Source of the DNA: Gemmatimonadaceae bacterium
Lineage (GTDB): Bacteria > Gemmatimonadota > Gemmatimonadetes > Gemmatimonadales > Gemmatimonadaceae
Assembly (NCBI GenBank): GCA_017881545.1
Contig: JADGQU010000178.1
Span: 1-5,731 of the forward strand
Direction: 5' to 3'
Length of the DNA: 5,731 nucleotides
The notes under the pieces: generated by a model
What the model was told of the DNA's origin: nothing
What the model saw: only the letters and a program-made list of their open reading frames with translations
The model's database searches: none
Shown: positions 1 to 5,731 of the stretch, piece after piece
How positions within the stretch are numbered: the first letter of the stretch is position 1
Layout of the letters: the number at the start of each line of letters is the position of its first letter
Made by a program: the position numbers and the translations under genes

Positions 1-1503
1 TTTCAGGCGGCGGCTCGCCGTAGCGAGGGTGAATTTGCGGACATGGGTTCATTCGTCGCCGTTACTACCCCGCACACGGGACGCTCTCCCAACGACAAGT
101 TCGTCGTAAAGGAGCCTGGCTCCGAGAAGAATGTCGACTGGGGCAAGGTCAATCAGCCTCTGACAGTCGAGAAGTATCGGCTGCTGCTCGACGACGTCCG
201 CAAGTATCTGAACGACTCCCCGGAGCTGTTCGTCGAGGATCTCTATTGTGGCGCCGACCCTTCGTATCGGTTGTCCGTGCGCTACGCGTCGCCCAACGCG
301 TGGCACATGGCGTTCGTGCGCAACATGTTCATCCGGCCCGAGCTGAGCGACCTGCCCACGTTCGATCCGAACTTCACCGTTCTCCACGCGCCGGAGTTTC
401 AGGCCGATCCCGCGCGTCACGGTACGCGCTCCAGCACGTTCATCGTTCTCAACTTCGCCGAGCGGACGATTCTCATCGGAGGCACGCGTTACGCCGGTGA
501 GCTGAAGAAAGCGATGTTCACAGTCATGAACTATCTGCTTCCCCTCGAGAGCGTGCTCCCCATGCACTGTTCCGCCAATATCGGAAAGACAGGCGACACA
601 GCGCTGTTCTTCGGCCTTTCGGGGACCGGAAAGACGACATTGTCTGCCGCTCCCAATCGCGGCCTCATCGGCGACGATGAGCATGGATGGTCGGACCACG
701 GGATTTTCAACTTCGAAGGCGGCTGCTACGCCAAGGTCATCAACCTCTCGCCCGAGAGCGAGCCGGACATCTATCGCACCACGCAGATGTTCGGCACGGT
801 GCTCGAGAACGTCGTCCTCGATCCGGCGACAAGGAAGGTGCGGTTCGCCGATCAGTCGATTACGGAAAACACCCGGGCTTCCTATCCTCTCGACTATATC
901 AGGCATCACGTCGAGGGAGGGCGCGGCGGACACCCGAAGAACGTCATCTTCCTGACGGCCGACGCTTTCGGTGTGCTGCCACCGATCGCCAAGCTGACTC
1001 CCGATCAGGCGATGTACTATTTCCTGTCTGGTTACACGGCGAAGGTCGCGGGAACCGAGCGCGGCGTAAAGGAGCCGCAGCCGACATTCAGCGCTTGCTT
1101 CGGAGCGGCGTTTCTGGTTTGGCACGCTACCAAGTACGCGAGGATGCTGGGCGATCTCCTGCGCAAGCACGAGGCGCAGGTCTGGCTGATAAACACAGGC
1201 TGGAGCGGCGGAGCCTACGGAATCGGCAAGCGCATTGAGCTCGAGTACACGCGCGCGATTGTGAATTCCGCGCTCGCCGGCGATCTCGACAACGTGAAGA
1301 CGCACACGGATCCGATTTTCGGCCTGGCAATTCCCACCGAGATCAAAGGCGTTCCGGCGAAGGTGCTCAATCCGCGCGAGACCTGGCCCGATACCCGCGC
1401 CTACGACGCGCAGGCGAGAAAGCTGGCGGGAATGTTCCGCGAGAATTTCGAGAAGTTCGGGAGCGTGGACGAAGCGACGAAGAACGCCGGCCCGAAGGGC
1501 TGA
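1..1503 (+). CDS. pckA: Phosphoenolpyruvate carboxykinase (ATP), 5'-partial
   Basis: Cytosolic enzyme that converts oxaloacetate plus ATP to PEP, ADP and CO2, the entry step of gluconeogenesis from C4 acids. The frame is open from base 1. The 14 codons before the first ATG (43) continue family-like sequence into the substrate-binding motif HTGRSPNDKF (73-102), so that ATG is internal and the true start lies upstream. About 500 residues are visible against roughly 530 in the family. Visible motifs are YAGELKK (490-510, metal-binding Lys at 508), MHCSAN with the metal-ligand His at 565, the P-loop GLSGTGKTTLS (613-645, Lys at 631), the kinase-2 motif IGDDEHGW (667-690), ENTR (865-876) and NTGWSGGAYGIGKRI (1192-1236). 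All catalytic residues I know from the E. coli enzyme are present, so the gene looks functional. The P-loop and the NTGW...GKR signature indicate the ATP-type rather than the GTP-type family. Stop TGA is at 1501; the HD-domain gene follows after 26 bases. Confidence 0.97.
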   Translation, partial: FQAAARRSEGEFADMGSFVAVTTPHTGRSPNDKFVVKEPGSEKNVDWGKVNQPLTVEKYRLLLDDVRKYLNDSPELFVEDLYCGADPSYRLSVRYASPNAWHMAFVRNMFIRPELSDLPTFDPNFTVLHAPEFQADPARHGTRSSTFIVLNFAERTILIGGTRYAGELKKAMFTVMNYLLPLESVLPMHCSANIGKTGDTALFFGLSGTGKTTLSAAPNRGLIGDDEHGWSDHGIFNFEGGCYAKVINLSPESEPDIYRTTQMFGTVLENVVLDPATRKVRFADQSITENTRASYPLDYIRHHVEGGRGGHPKNVIFLTADAFGVLPPIAKLTPDQAMYYFLSGYTAKVAGTERGVKEPQPTFSACFGAAFLVWHATKYARMLGDLLRKHEAQVWLINTGWSGGAYGIGKRIELEYTRAIVNSALAGDLDNVKTHTDPIFGLAIPTEIKGVPAKVLNPRETWPDTRAYDAQARKLAGMFRENFEKFGSVDEATKNAGPKG

Positions 1504-1529
1504 CGTCAACGCGCCGCGAGAGACGGGAC

Positions 1530-2762
1530 GTGCGCTTCGAGATTCTGCGCGACCCCGTCTGGAACAACATTCGAGTCGACGAGCTGTCGCTCACGCTCGT
1601 CGACACCGAAGTCTTTCAGCGGCTCAGGTACGTGCGCCAGCTCGGCTGGACCTACCTCGTCTACCCCGGCGCGACCCATTCGAGATTCGAGCACGCACTC
1701 GGCACGCACCACCTCTCGCGTCGCACTTTGGCGCTCCTTTGCGAAGCTGAAGACTCGACGTCGATCAGCGAAGTCGACCAGGCGATAGTCAGATCAGCGG
1801 CGCTGCTGCATGACGTCGGACACTATCCATTCTCCCACGCCCTCGAGGAGATCGGAGCGCTCCACCACGAGGACGTCGCGCGCCCGTTGATCACCGAGGG
1901 AAGCATTGCATCGCTCCTGTCGTCTCAGCTGGGGGCAGACGCTCCGCTCAAGGTGTTCGACCTGATTCGGGGGCGAAGCGAGAGTCCGCTCCAGGGACTC
2001 ATCTCCGGCTCGCTCGATCTCGACAAGATCGAATACCTGAAGCGCGATGCATTCATGTGCGGGGTCCCGTACGGCGAGATCGATGTCGACCGGCTGACGA
2101 ACTCGCTCGTCCTGGTGGACGATCCCGAAACCGGGCGGCGCTCGCTCGGTGTGCGTGAGAAGGCGCTGTCGGCGCTCGAGTCGCTGCTCTTCGCGAAGTA
2201 CCAGATGTACCGCAACGTCTACTGGCACCATGCGGTGAGAAGCGCGACGGCGATGTACAAGCGACTGGTGGAAGACGCGGTGAGAGCGAAGGTCGTCGAC
2301 GTTCAATCCCTGGCGCGCCACACCGACGAAGGTCTGATGCACACGCTCGAGAGCGACGCGCCGACGCCACTGCTCGTCGCGCTCAAGGCGCGGAAGCTTT
2401 ACAAGCGCGCAGCGGAATGGCCGGCCGCGGAGCTCAGCGACGACCGGCTCGAGTGGATCGCGACGGACAGGAAGCGCGTCGCAGCGGCGGAGAATTCCCT
2501 CGCCAAGGAGTTCGGCCTCGCGCCCGGAGAGCTGCTGCTGGACTATCCGCTGAAGACGCAGATGCTTGGGCTCGACATCCCGGTGCTCAGGCGGAGCGGC
2601 AAGGTCGAGCGGCTCACAGGTGAGGGGTGGATCGGTACGATCAATCTTCCTTCGCTGTCAGAGGAGCTGTACAAGAGCGCGAGATGGCTGCGCGTCTTTA
2701 CCGCGAAGCGCGCGAAGCTGGATCCGCGCCGAGTCCTGGACGCCTTGGAACAATCGGGCTGA
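1530..2762 (+). CDS. HD-domain phosphohydrolase, SAMHD1/YwfO-like (putative dNTPase)
   Basis: A 410-residue soluble protein of the HD superfamily typified by bacterial YwfO-like proteins and human SAMHD1, several of which cleave dNTPs to deoxynucleoside and triphosphate. The N-terminus (RDPVWNNIRVDELSLTLVDT, then EVFQRLRYVRQLG at 27-39) matches the usual family opening, which supports the GTG start at 1530. Metal and catalytic residues are in order: H55 in HSRFEH (50-55), H94-D95 in LLHDVGHYPFSH (92-103), H113 in HHED, and D165 in SLDLDKIEYLKRD (161-173). They correspond to SAMHD1 H167, H206/D207, H233 and D311. GVPYGEID (178-185) is also family-typical. The C-terminal 150 residues are less conserved and carry no motif I recognise. 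A weak purine-rich GAGAGA (1518-1523) sits six bases before the GTG. Close spacing to pckA upstream and to the lipoprotein gene downstream suggests co-transcription. The family is firm; the substrate is inferred. Confidence 0.9.
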   Translation: MRFEILRDPVWNNIRVDELSLTLVDTEVFQRLRYVRQLGWTYLVYPGATHSRFEHALGTHHLSRRTLALLCEAEDSTSISEVDQAIVRSAALLHDVGHYPFSHALEEIGALHHEDVARPLITEGSIASLLSSQLGADAPLKVFDLIRGRSESPLQGLISGSLDLDKIEYLKRDAFMCGVPYGEIDVDRLTNSLVLVDDPETGRRSLGVREKALSALESLLFAKYQMYRNVYWHHAVRSATAMYKRLVEDAVRAKVVDVQSLARHTDEGLMHTLESDAPTPLLVALKARKLYKRAAEWPAAELSDDRLEWIATDRKRVAAAENSLAKEFGLAPGELLLDYPLKTQMLGLDIPVLRRSGKVERLTGEGWIGTINLPSLSEELYKSARWLRVFTAKRAKLDPRRVLDALEQSG

Positions 2763-2780
2763 CAATGCGTCCTACTATTG

Positions 2781-3311
2781 ATGCGCGTGCAGACTTTTTT
2801 CGCCGCGTTTGCCGTCGCTCTCCTTGTCGCCGGCTGCGCGATTCCCGTTGGGGCACCGGCGCCTTCGCCGCCGTCTCCCGCGAACGCAGGCGCGAGCCCG
2901 AGTGCGTACAGTGGGACGGAAGCGCGCATCTTCGCTCTCATCAACGCCGAGCGGCAACATCAGGGTTTGCCCGCACTCGTCTACAACTCGCAGCTGGACC
3001 GAATGGCGAAGATCCAGGCAGCGAACATGGCGCGCCTCCAGAAAATGGCGCACACACTCCCCGAATCCCAGCTGCCCACACTCGGCGACCGTGCTCGCTT
3101 CGTCGCGTATCCGTTCGGCCGATTGGCGGAGAACGTAGCGCAAGGTTATCCGAACGCGGAGACGGTGGTTCAGGGCTGGATGACCTCCCGCGGGCATCGC
3201 CATAATGTTCTCGATGCTGGTATAGTGGAGACCGGAATCGGGATCGCGAGAGCCCCCGGAGGGGGCCTTTACTTCTGCCAGGTGTTCGGAAGGCGGTTAA
3301 CCTCGCTGTAG
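2781..3311 (+). CDS. CAP/SCP-domain lipoprotein
   Basis: A small exported protein of 176 residues from the ATG at 2781; a TTG directly before it (2778) is an alternative start, and no clear Shine-Dalgarno is seen. Residues 1-19 form a lipoprotein signal: hydrophobic FFAAFAVALLVAGC, with lipobox LVAGC and the lipidated Cys at 19. A Pro/Ala/Ser-rich linker follows to about residue 43. Residues about 45-174 are a compact CAP (cysteine-rich secretory protein, antigen 5, PR-1) domain: FALINAERQHQGLPAL at the start, MAHT with H91, LAENVAQG with E117, and GWMTSRGHRHNVL with H139. These give the His/Glu/His cavity residues of the family. Bacterial CAP proteins are envelope or secreted proteins of mostly unknown activity. 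The gene begins 18 bases after the HD gene and in the same frame, so it is probably the last gene of that transcription unit. A perfect 6-bp GC stem with loop GGA (3252-3266) lies in the coding sequence near the end but has no T tract. Confidence 0.9.
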   Translation: MRVQTFFAAFAVALLVAGCAIPVGAPAPSPPSPANAGASPSAYSGTEARIFALINAERQHQGLPALVYNSQLDRMAKIQAANMARLQKMAHTLPESQLPTLGDRARFVAYPFGRLAENVAQGYPNAETVVQGWMTSRGHRHNVLDAGIVETGIGIARAPGGGLYFCQVFGRRLTSL

Positions 3312-3355
3312 GGGCAGCAACGCGTGTTCATGGAAGCCTTTCCCACAGGCTAACT

Positions 3356-3370
3356 CCTTGCCCAGCAAGG
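3356..3370. other. Small hairpin after the lipoprotein gene
   Basis: Perfect 6-bp inverted repeat CCTTGC (3356-3361), loop CCA, GCAAGG (3365-3370), 45 bases after the lipoprotein stop. No T tract follows, so it is at best a weak terminator or an RNA 3'-end stabiliser for the upstream three-gene unit. It could also be chance. Confidence 0.3.
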
Positions 3371-3392
3371 GATTACAGCGGAGTTGTGGATG

Positions 3393-3411
3393 AGGTCACG
3401 GATTGTGACCT
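3393..3411. promoter_or_regulatory. Perfect 7-5-7 palindrome, possible operator
   Basis: AGGTCAC (3393-3399), spacer GGATT, GTGACCT (3405-3411): a perfect dyad centred 37 bases before the start of the exported-protein gene. Length and symmetry suit a dimeric regulator or a short RNA hairpin. It is not a CRP site, because the half-sites are in the opposite order (TCAC...GTGA). I see no convincing -35/-10 pair beside it, so a regulatory role is inference only. Confidence 0.35.
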
Positions 3412-3438
3412 TGGGCTCACGCGAACCGTCCTAAGGGC

Positions 3439-4146
3439 ATGAGCCGATTCACGTTCGTTGCCTCTCTTCTGCTCGCAGTTTCCAGCTCGTCCGTCGCGCA
3501 GCAGACAGCTCTCACCACCAATGATGCCGGTCCCGCCTCGGATGCAATCTTCGAGACGAAGGACGCGGCCGTTGTGACGGCTGGTCTCCTCCCGCTTGCG
3601 AAGACGGCGCTCCCCAAGGGAGAGCGCGAAGTGAGAATCTGGTATTCGACTTTTGGAAACCCGCAGTACCTCGTCATCATCCGCCAGAAGGGAGCAAGCC
3701 TCACCGGCCGCCTGCTGCTCTGGTGGGATCAGTACTACGAGTCGAACCCCGCCTCCGCCGACGTTCGCGTCGACAACTTCGTCAAGCGGGGCTACGACTG
3801 CGGCGCAATCTCGAAGCGCGATTCGCACTTCGGTGAGGACCGCTGGATCAGCTCCATCTGCGAAGCGAAGCTGAAGGGATCTCCGGAGTGGAAGGCATTT
3901 CTCTCCGAAGTCGAAGCGCACGCGCTTTCGCAGAGCGGCGCAGTTGCTCCGGCTGAGGATCAGTCCGGCGACGAGAACTGGGGAATCACGGTCGAGCGCA
4001 AGTCGGGCGCCATCTATGGCGTCTCGCACTACCACACCGCGCTGACGCTTGGTGCTCCGGAGCCTGGCCGCGGTCCGAAGTTGCAGGACATGGTAGGCGA
4101 TCTTGCCGCCGCTGCGAAGCGCGAGCCGGTAATCGCCCAAAAGTAA
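3439..4146 (+). CDS. Exported protein of unknown function
   Basis: I do not recognise a family for this 235-residue protein. Residues 1-20 are a Sec signal peptide: short basic start, hydrophobic VASLLLAV, then SSSSVA with predicted cleavage before Q21. There is no lipobox and no further membrane segment, so a periplasmic or secreted protein is expected. The core, about 62-160, contains EREVRIWYSTFGNPQYLVII, GRLLLWWDQYY (90-100) and two cysteines, C121 and C141, that could form one disulfide. An acidic, polar stretch (about 165-181) precedes a final segment with GVSHYHTALTLG. The pattern is of a mixed alpha/beta domain, not an obvious enzyme. Upstream in-frame codons reach a TGA at 3406 with no other start, so ATG 3439 is the best start. 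The only purine run, AAGGG (3433-3437), is one base from the ATG, too close for a normal ribosome site, so leaderless or weak initiation is possible. Codon use resembles its neighbours. The next gene is convergent. Confidence 0.8.
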   Translation: MSRFTFVASLLLAVSSSSVAQQTALTTNDAGPASDAIFETKDAAVVTAGLLPLAKTALPKGEREVRIWYSTFGNPQYLVIIRQKGASLTGRLLLWWDQYYESNPASADVRVDNFVKRGYDCGAISKRDSHFGEDRWISSICEAKLKGSPEWKAFLSEVEAHALSQSGAVAPAEDQSGDENWGITVERKSGAIYGVSHYHTALTLGAPEPGRGPKLQDMVGDLAAAAKREPVIAQK

Positions 4147-4164
4147 GAAAGTCCTTCCCTTGGG

Positions 4165-4290
4165 AAAGGGGATCCGAGTACTCAGTGCGTCAGTTGATCC
4201 GTTGTCAGTGGTTACCATAAGGCGCATCCACTGATAACCACTGGCCGACTTAGAACTCATTACTGCCCACTCAAAACTTGGATCCCCTCT
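4165..4290. repeat. Long imperfect intergenic palindrome (~126 bases)
   Basis: Outer arms: AGGGGATCCGAGT (4167-4179) pairs with ACTTGGATCCCCT (4276-4288), broken by a single G-T pair. Pairing continues inward with mismatches through AGTG (4184-4187) against CACT and CAGT (4191-4194) against ACTG (4262-4265); about 23 of the outer 30 positions match. Inner arms: CAGTGGTTA (4206-4214) is a perfect inverse of TAACCACTG (4235-4243), and TCAGTGG (4205-4211) can instead pair with CCACTGA (4228-4234). It fills the spacer between two convergent genes. It could be a bidirectional transcript-end structure, a REP- or MITE-like repeat, or a decayed insertion. No T tract and no flanking target duplication are visible. 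Confidence 0.6.
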
Positions 4291-4304
4291 AAGCCGGGCA
4301 GAAC

Positions 4305-4331
4305 CCAGTTACCAGCAGCATCCAGCTACCA
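4305..4331. repeat. Degenerate direct repeat beside the convergent gene
   Basis: CCAGTTACCA (4305-4314) and CCAGCTACCA (4322-4331) match at 9 of 10 positions with a 17-base period, ending just before the stop codon of the acyl-CoA ligase gene (TAG, 4337-4335 on the minus strand). On the transcript of that gene it lies in the 3' untranslated part. No function is evident. Confidence 0.35.
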
Positions 4332-4334
4332 ACC

Positions 4335-5731
4335 CTAGTCGCGCAGCTGAGCCAACCTTTCGTAAAGTTTGAGCGACTGAGGATTCGCCAACGCCTCGGT
4401 ATTCTTCACCGGCCGCCCGTGAATCACCTCACGCACGGCGAGCTCGCTGATCTTTCCGCTGATCGTGCGCGGAATGTCCTCGACCTGGATGATCTTCTTC
4501 GGCACATGCAGTGGCGTCGTGTTCTCGCGCAAGCGCGTCGTGATCCGATCGCACAAGGCCTGATCGAGTTTCACGCCCGGCTGCAGCTTCACGAACAGGA
4601 CGATGCGCACATCACCAGGCGTCTCTCCTTCGATCTCCTGTCCCACCGCGACGCTCTCGAGAACCTCCGGCAGCTGCTCGACCTGACGGTAGATCTCCGC
4701 CGTGCCGATGCGCACACCGCCGGGATTCAGAGTCGCGTCGCTCCGTCCGTAGATGATGTACCCGCGGTGCCGTGTGATCTCCGCCCAGTCGCCGTGCCTC
4801 CAGACACCCGGGTAATAGTCGAAATACGCGGCGCGGTACTTCTCGCCATCGGCATCATCCCAGAACGCGACGGGCATGCTCGGGAACGGACGCGTACAAA
4901 CCAGCTCCCCGGGGACGAGCCTCACCGGGCGTCCCCGATCGTCGAGTACATCGACCGCCATCCCGAGCCCGGGCGTTTGAATCTCGCCGCGGTAAACCGG
5001 CAGGATCGGGTTGCCGAGCACGAAGCAGGAGATGATGTCGCTGCCGCCACTGATGCTGGCCAGGTGCACGTCTGTTTTTATCTTCTTGTAGACGTAGTCG
5101 AAGCTGTGATCCGCGAGCGGACTTCCCGTCGAGAGAATCGTTTTGAGCTGAGACAGCTGGTGAGTCTTGCGCGGCTCCGCGCCCGACTTCTCGAGGAGCG
5201 CCAGGTATTTCGCGCTGGTGCCGAAGACTGTGATTCCTTCTTTGTCCGCCATGTCCCAGAGCGCGGTCGGCGTCGGCGCCAGAGGAGCGCCATCGTAGAG
5301 CACGATTTTTACGCCTACCGCGAGCGAGCTGACGAGCCAGTTCCACATCATCCAGCCGCACGTCGTGTAGTAGAAGACGCAGTCCTCGCGCTTCAGGTCG
5401 GTATGGAGGATGAGCTCTTTCAGGTGCTGCAGCAGCGTTCCACCCGCGCTGTGCACCATGCACTTCGGCAGTCCGGTCGTCCCCGATGAGTACATGATGT
5501 AAAGCGGATGGTCGAACGGGAACCGCTCGAAGGTGAGAGTCTTTGGATCGGGCGTCTCCGGCGCCGCGGGCGTTGACGGCACGATCTTCGTTCCGTGCGG
5601 CGGGGTTGACCTCGGGCCGCCTCCTCCCATAACGAGTCTGCTGTATCCCCCCGGTGGCGTGTGGCGATATCCCTCCGCCGGGGTAGTCCGATAACCCTCG
5701 GGAGGAGTGCTCATGCTGGCTGCAACCGCCC
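4335..5731 (-). CDS. Acetoacetyl-CoA synthetase, C-terminal two thirds with unusual repeat-bearing N-terminal segment
   Basis: Adenylate-forming ligase joining acetoacetate, ATP and CoA. Numbered from the ATG at 5714, residues 61-459 match the family closely: FERFPFDHPLYI, A3 P-loop YSSGTTGLPK (75-84), CGWMMWNWLVSSLA (119-132), SISGGSDIISC (220-230), GELVCTRPFPSMPVAFWDD (269-287), HGDW (307-310), GRSDATLNPGGVRIG (323-337) and the C-terminal SGK with catalytic-type Lys 421. CMVHSAGGTLLQHLKE and GGSDIISC favour acetoacetyl-CoA over acetyl-CoA synthetase. The family is about 650 residues, so roughly 250 N-terminal residues are absent here. Residues 2-57 are instead Pro/Gly/Tyr-rich, with tandem repeats at 2-25. 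The frame stays open upstream of the ATG to the window edge (codons AVAAS) and no good ribosome site precedes it. The gene may therefore continue beyond 5731 as a full-length enzyme with an insert, which I consider more likely, or be a truncated remnant starting at 5714. Stop is TAG at 4337-4335. Confidence 0.88.
   Translation of the reverse strand, partial: AVAASMSTPPEGYRTTPAEGYRHTPPGGYSRLVMGGGGPRSTPPHGTKIVPSTPAAPETPDPKTLTFERFPFDHPLYIMYSSGTTGLPKCMVHSAGGTLLQHLKELILHTDLKREDCVFYYTTCGWMMWNWLVSSLAVGVKIVLYDGAPLAPTPTALWDMADKEGITVFGTSAKYLALLEKSGAEPRKTHQLSQLKTILSTGSPLADHSFDYVYKKIKTDVHLASISGGSDIISCFVLGNPILPVYRGEIQTPGLGMAVDVLDDRGRPVRLVPGELVCTRPFPSMPVAFWDDADGEKYRAAYFDYYPGVWRHGDWAEITRHRGYIIYGRSDATLNPGGVRIGTAEIYRQVEQLPEVLESVAVGQEIEGETPGDVRIVLFVKLQPGVKLDQALCDRITTRLRENTTPLHVPKKIIQVEDIPRTISGKISELAVREVIHGRPVKNTEALANPQSLKLYERLAQLRD
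5640..5711 (-). repeat. Three 24-base in-frame tandem repeats (consensus xTPPEGYR)
   Basis: On the minus strand, units at 5711-5688, 5687-5664 and 5663-5640 encode STPPEGYR, TTPAEGYR and HTPPGGYS. Neighbouring units share about 16 and 15 of 24 bases; the protein pattern is kept better than the DNA, and each unit has a C-rich half followed by a G-rich half that could fold. A decayed fourth copy, STPPHGTK, lies at 5609-5586 after a Gly-rich spacer. The repeats are inside the reading frame of the acetoacetyl-CoA synthetase, at a place where family members have no such sequence as far as I know. Confidence 0.7.

Noticed and set aside
49..1509. A 486-codon open frame on the minus strand opposite pckA
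   Set aside because: Its protein has no recognisable domain and mirrors the codon phase of a clearly real PEP carboxykinase; long antisense frames are expected in GC-rich genes.
2760..2780. Possible stop-codon read-through joining the HD protein to the lipoprotein, since both are in the same frame and the stop is TGA followed by C
   Set aside because: A fusion would bury a lipoprotein signal in the middle of a cytosolic enzyme; a shared frame occurs by chance one time in three and the lipoprotein has its own ATG.
3252..3266. GCCCCC-GGA-GGGGGC stem as a terminator
   Set aside because: It lies inside the CAP-domain coding sequence, encodes a plain Ala-Pro-Gly-Gly-Gly stretch and has no T tract after it.
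4151..4170. TCCTTCCC...GGGAAAGG as a rho-independent terminator of the exported-protein gene
   Set aside because: The stem is short with a bulged A and is followed by GGATCC instead of a T run. It may help end transcription but does not meet the usual pattern.
3373..4260. A 295-codon minus-strand frame opposite the exported-protein gene, longer than the gene itself
   Set aside because: The plus-strand product has a proper signal peptide and cleavage site, while the antisense product is Arg/Leu/Ala-rich without motifs and runs through the intergenic palindrome. The plus strand is the better choice.
4147..4334. A tRNA or attachment site in the convergent spacer
   Set aside because: No cloverleaf, no T-arm GGTTCGAATC-type sequence and no integrase or phage gene nearby.
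4419..5489. A 356-codon plus-strand frame opposite the acetoacetyl-CoA synthetase
   Set aside because: It is a shadow of the ligase: Arg/Asp/His-rich translation with no domain, while the minus strand carries all ligase motifs.

Overview
The window reads as chromosomal DNA of a GC-rich, probably Gram-negative, heterotrophic soil- or sediment-type bacterium. The signs are GC-rich third codon positions, a lipobox lipoprotein, a signal-peptide protein and an ATP-type PEP carboxykinase. Gemmatimonadota or a similar phylum would fit, but that is inference from overall protein flavour and no taxonomic marker is present. No phage, transposase, CRISPR or RNA gene is visible.

Layout. (1) Bases 1-1503, plus strand: phosphoenolpyruvate carboxykinase (ATP), pckA, whose 5' end lies before the window. 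(2) 1530-2762, plus: an HD-domain phosphohydrolase of the SAMHD1/YwfO-like dNTPase type, GTG start, 26 bases after pckA. (3) 2781-3311, plus: a small CAP/SCP-domain lipoprotein 18 bases after the HD gene. These three are close enough to be one transcription unit. (4) 3312-3438: a short spacer with a small hairpin and a perfect 7-5-7 palindrome. (5) 3439-4146, plus: an exported protein I do not recognise. (6) 4147-4334: a spacer between convergent genes, mostly filled by an imperfect palindrome of about 126 bases and followed by a degenerate direct repeat. (7) 4335 to the window edge, minus: the C-terminal two thirds of an acetoacetyl-CoA synthetase. It is preceded by an unusual Pro/Gly/Tyr-rich segment of three 8-residue tandem repeats where the N-terminal half of the family should be.

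How the genes relate. PEP carboxykinase (gluconeogenesis from C4 acids) and acetoacetyl-CoA synthetase (activation of acetoacetate for ketone-body or polyhydroxybutyrate use) both suit growth on organic acids, but they are on opposite strands and need not be co-regulated. The HD enzyme and the CAP lipoprotein have no obvious metabolic link to pckA. The two points most worth a second look are the repeat segment in the acetoacetyl-CoA synthetase reading frame and the long intergenic palindrome. I see no convincing new multi-gene system.
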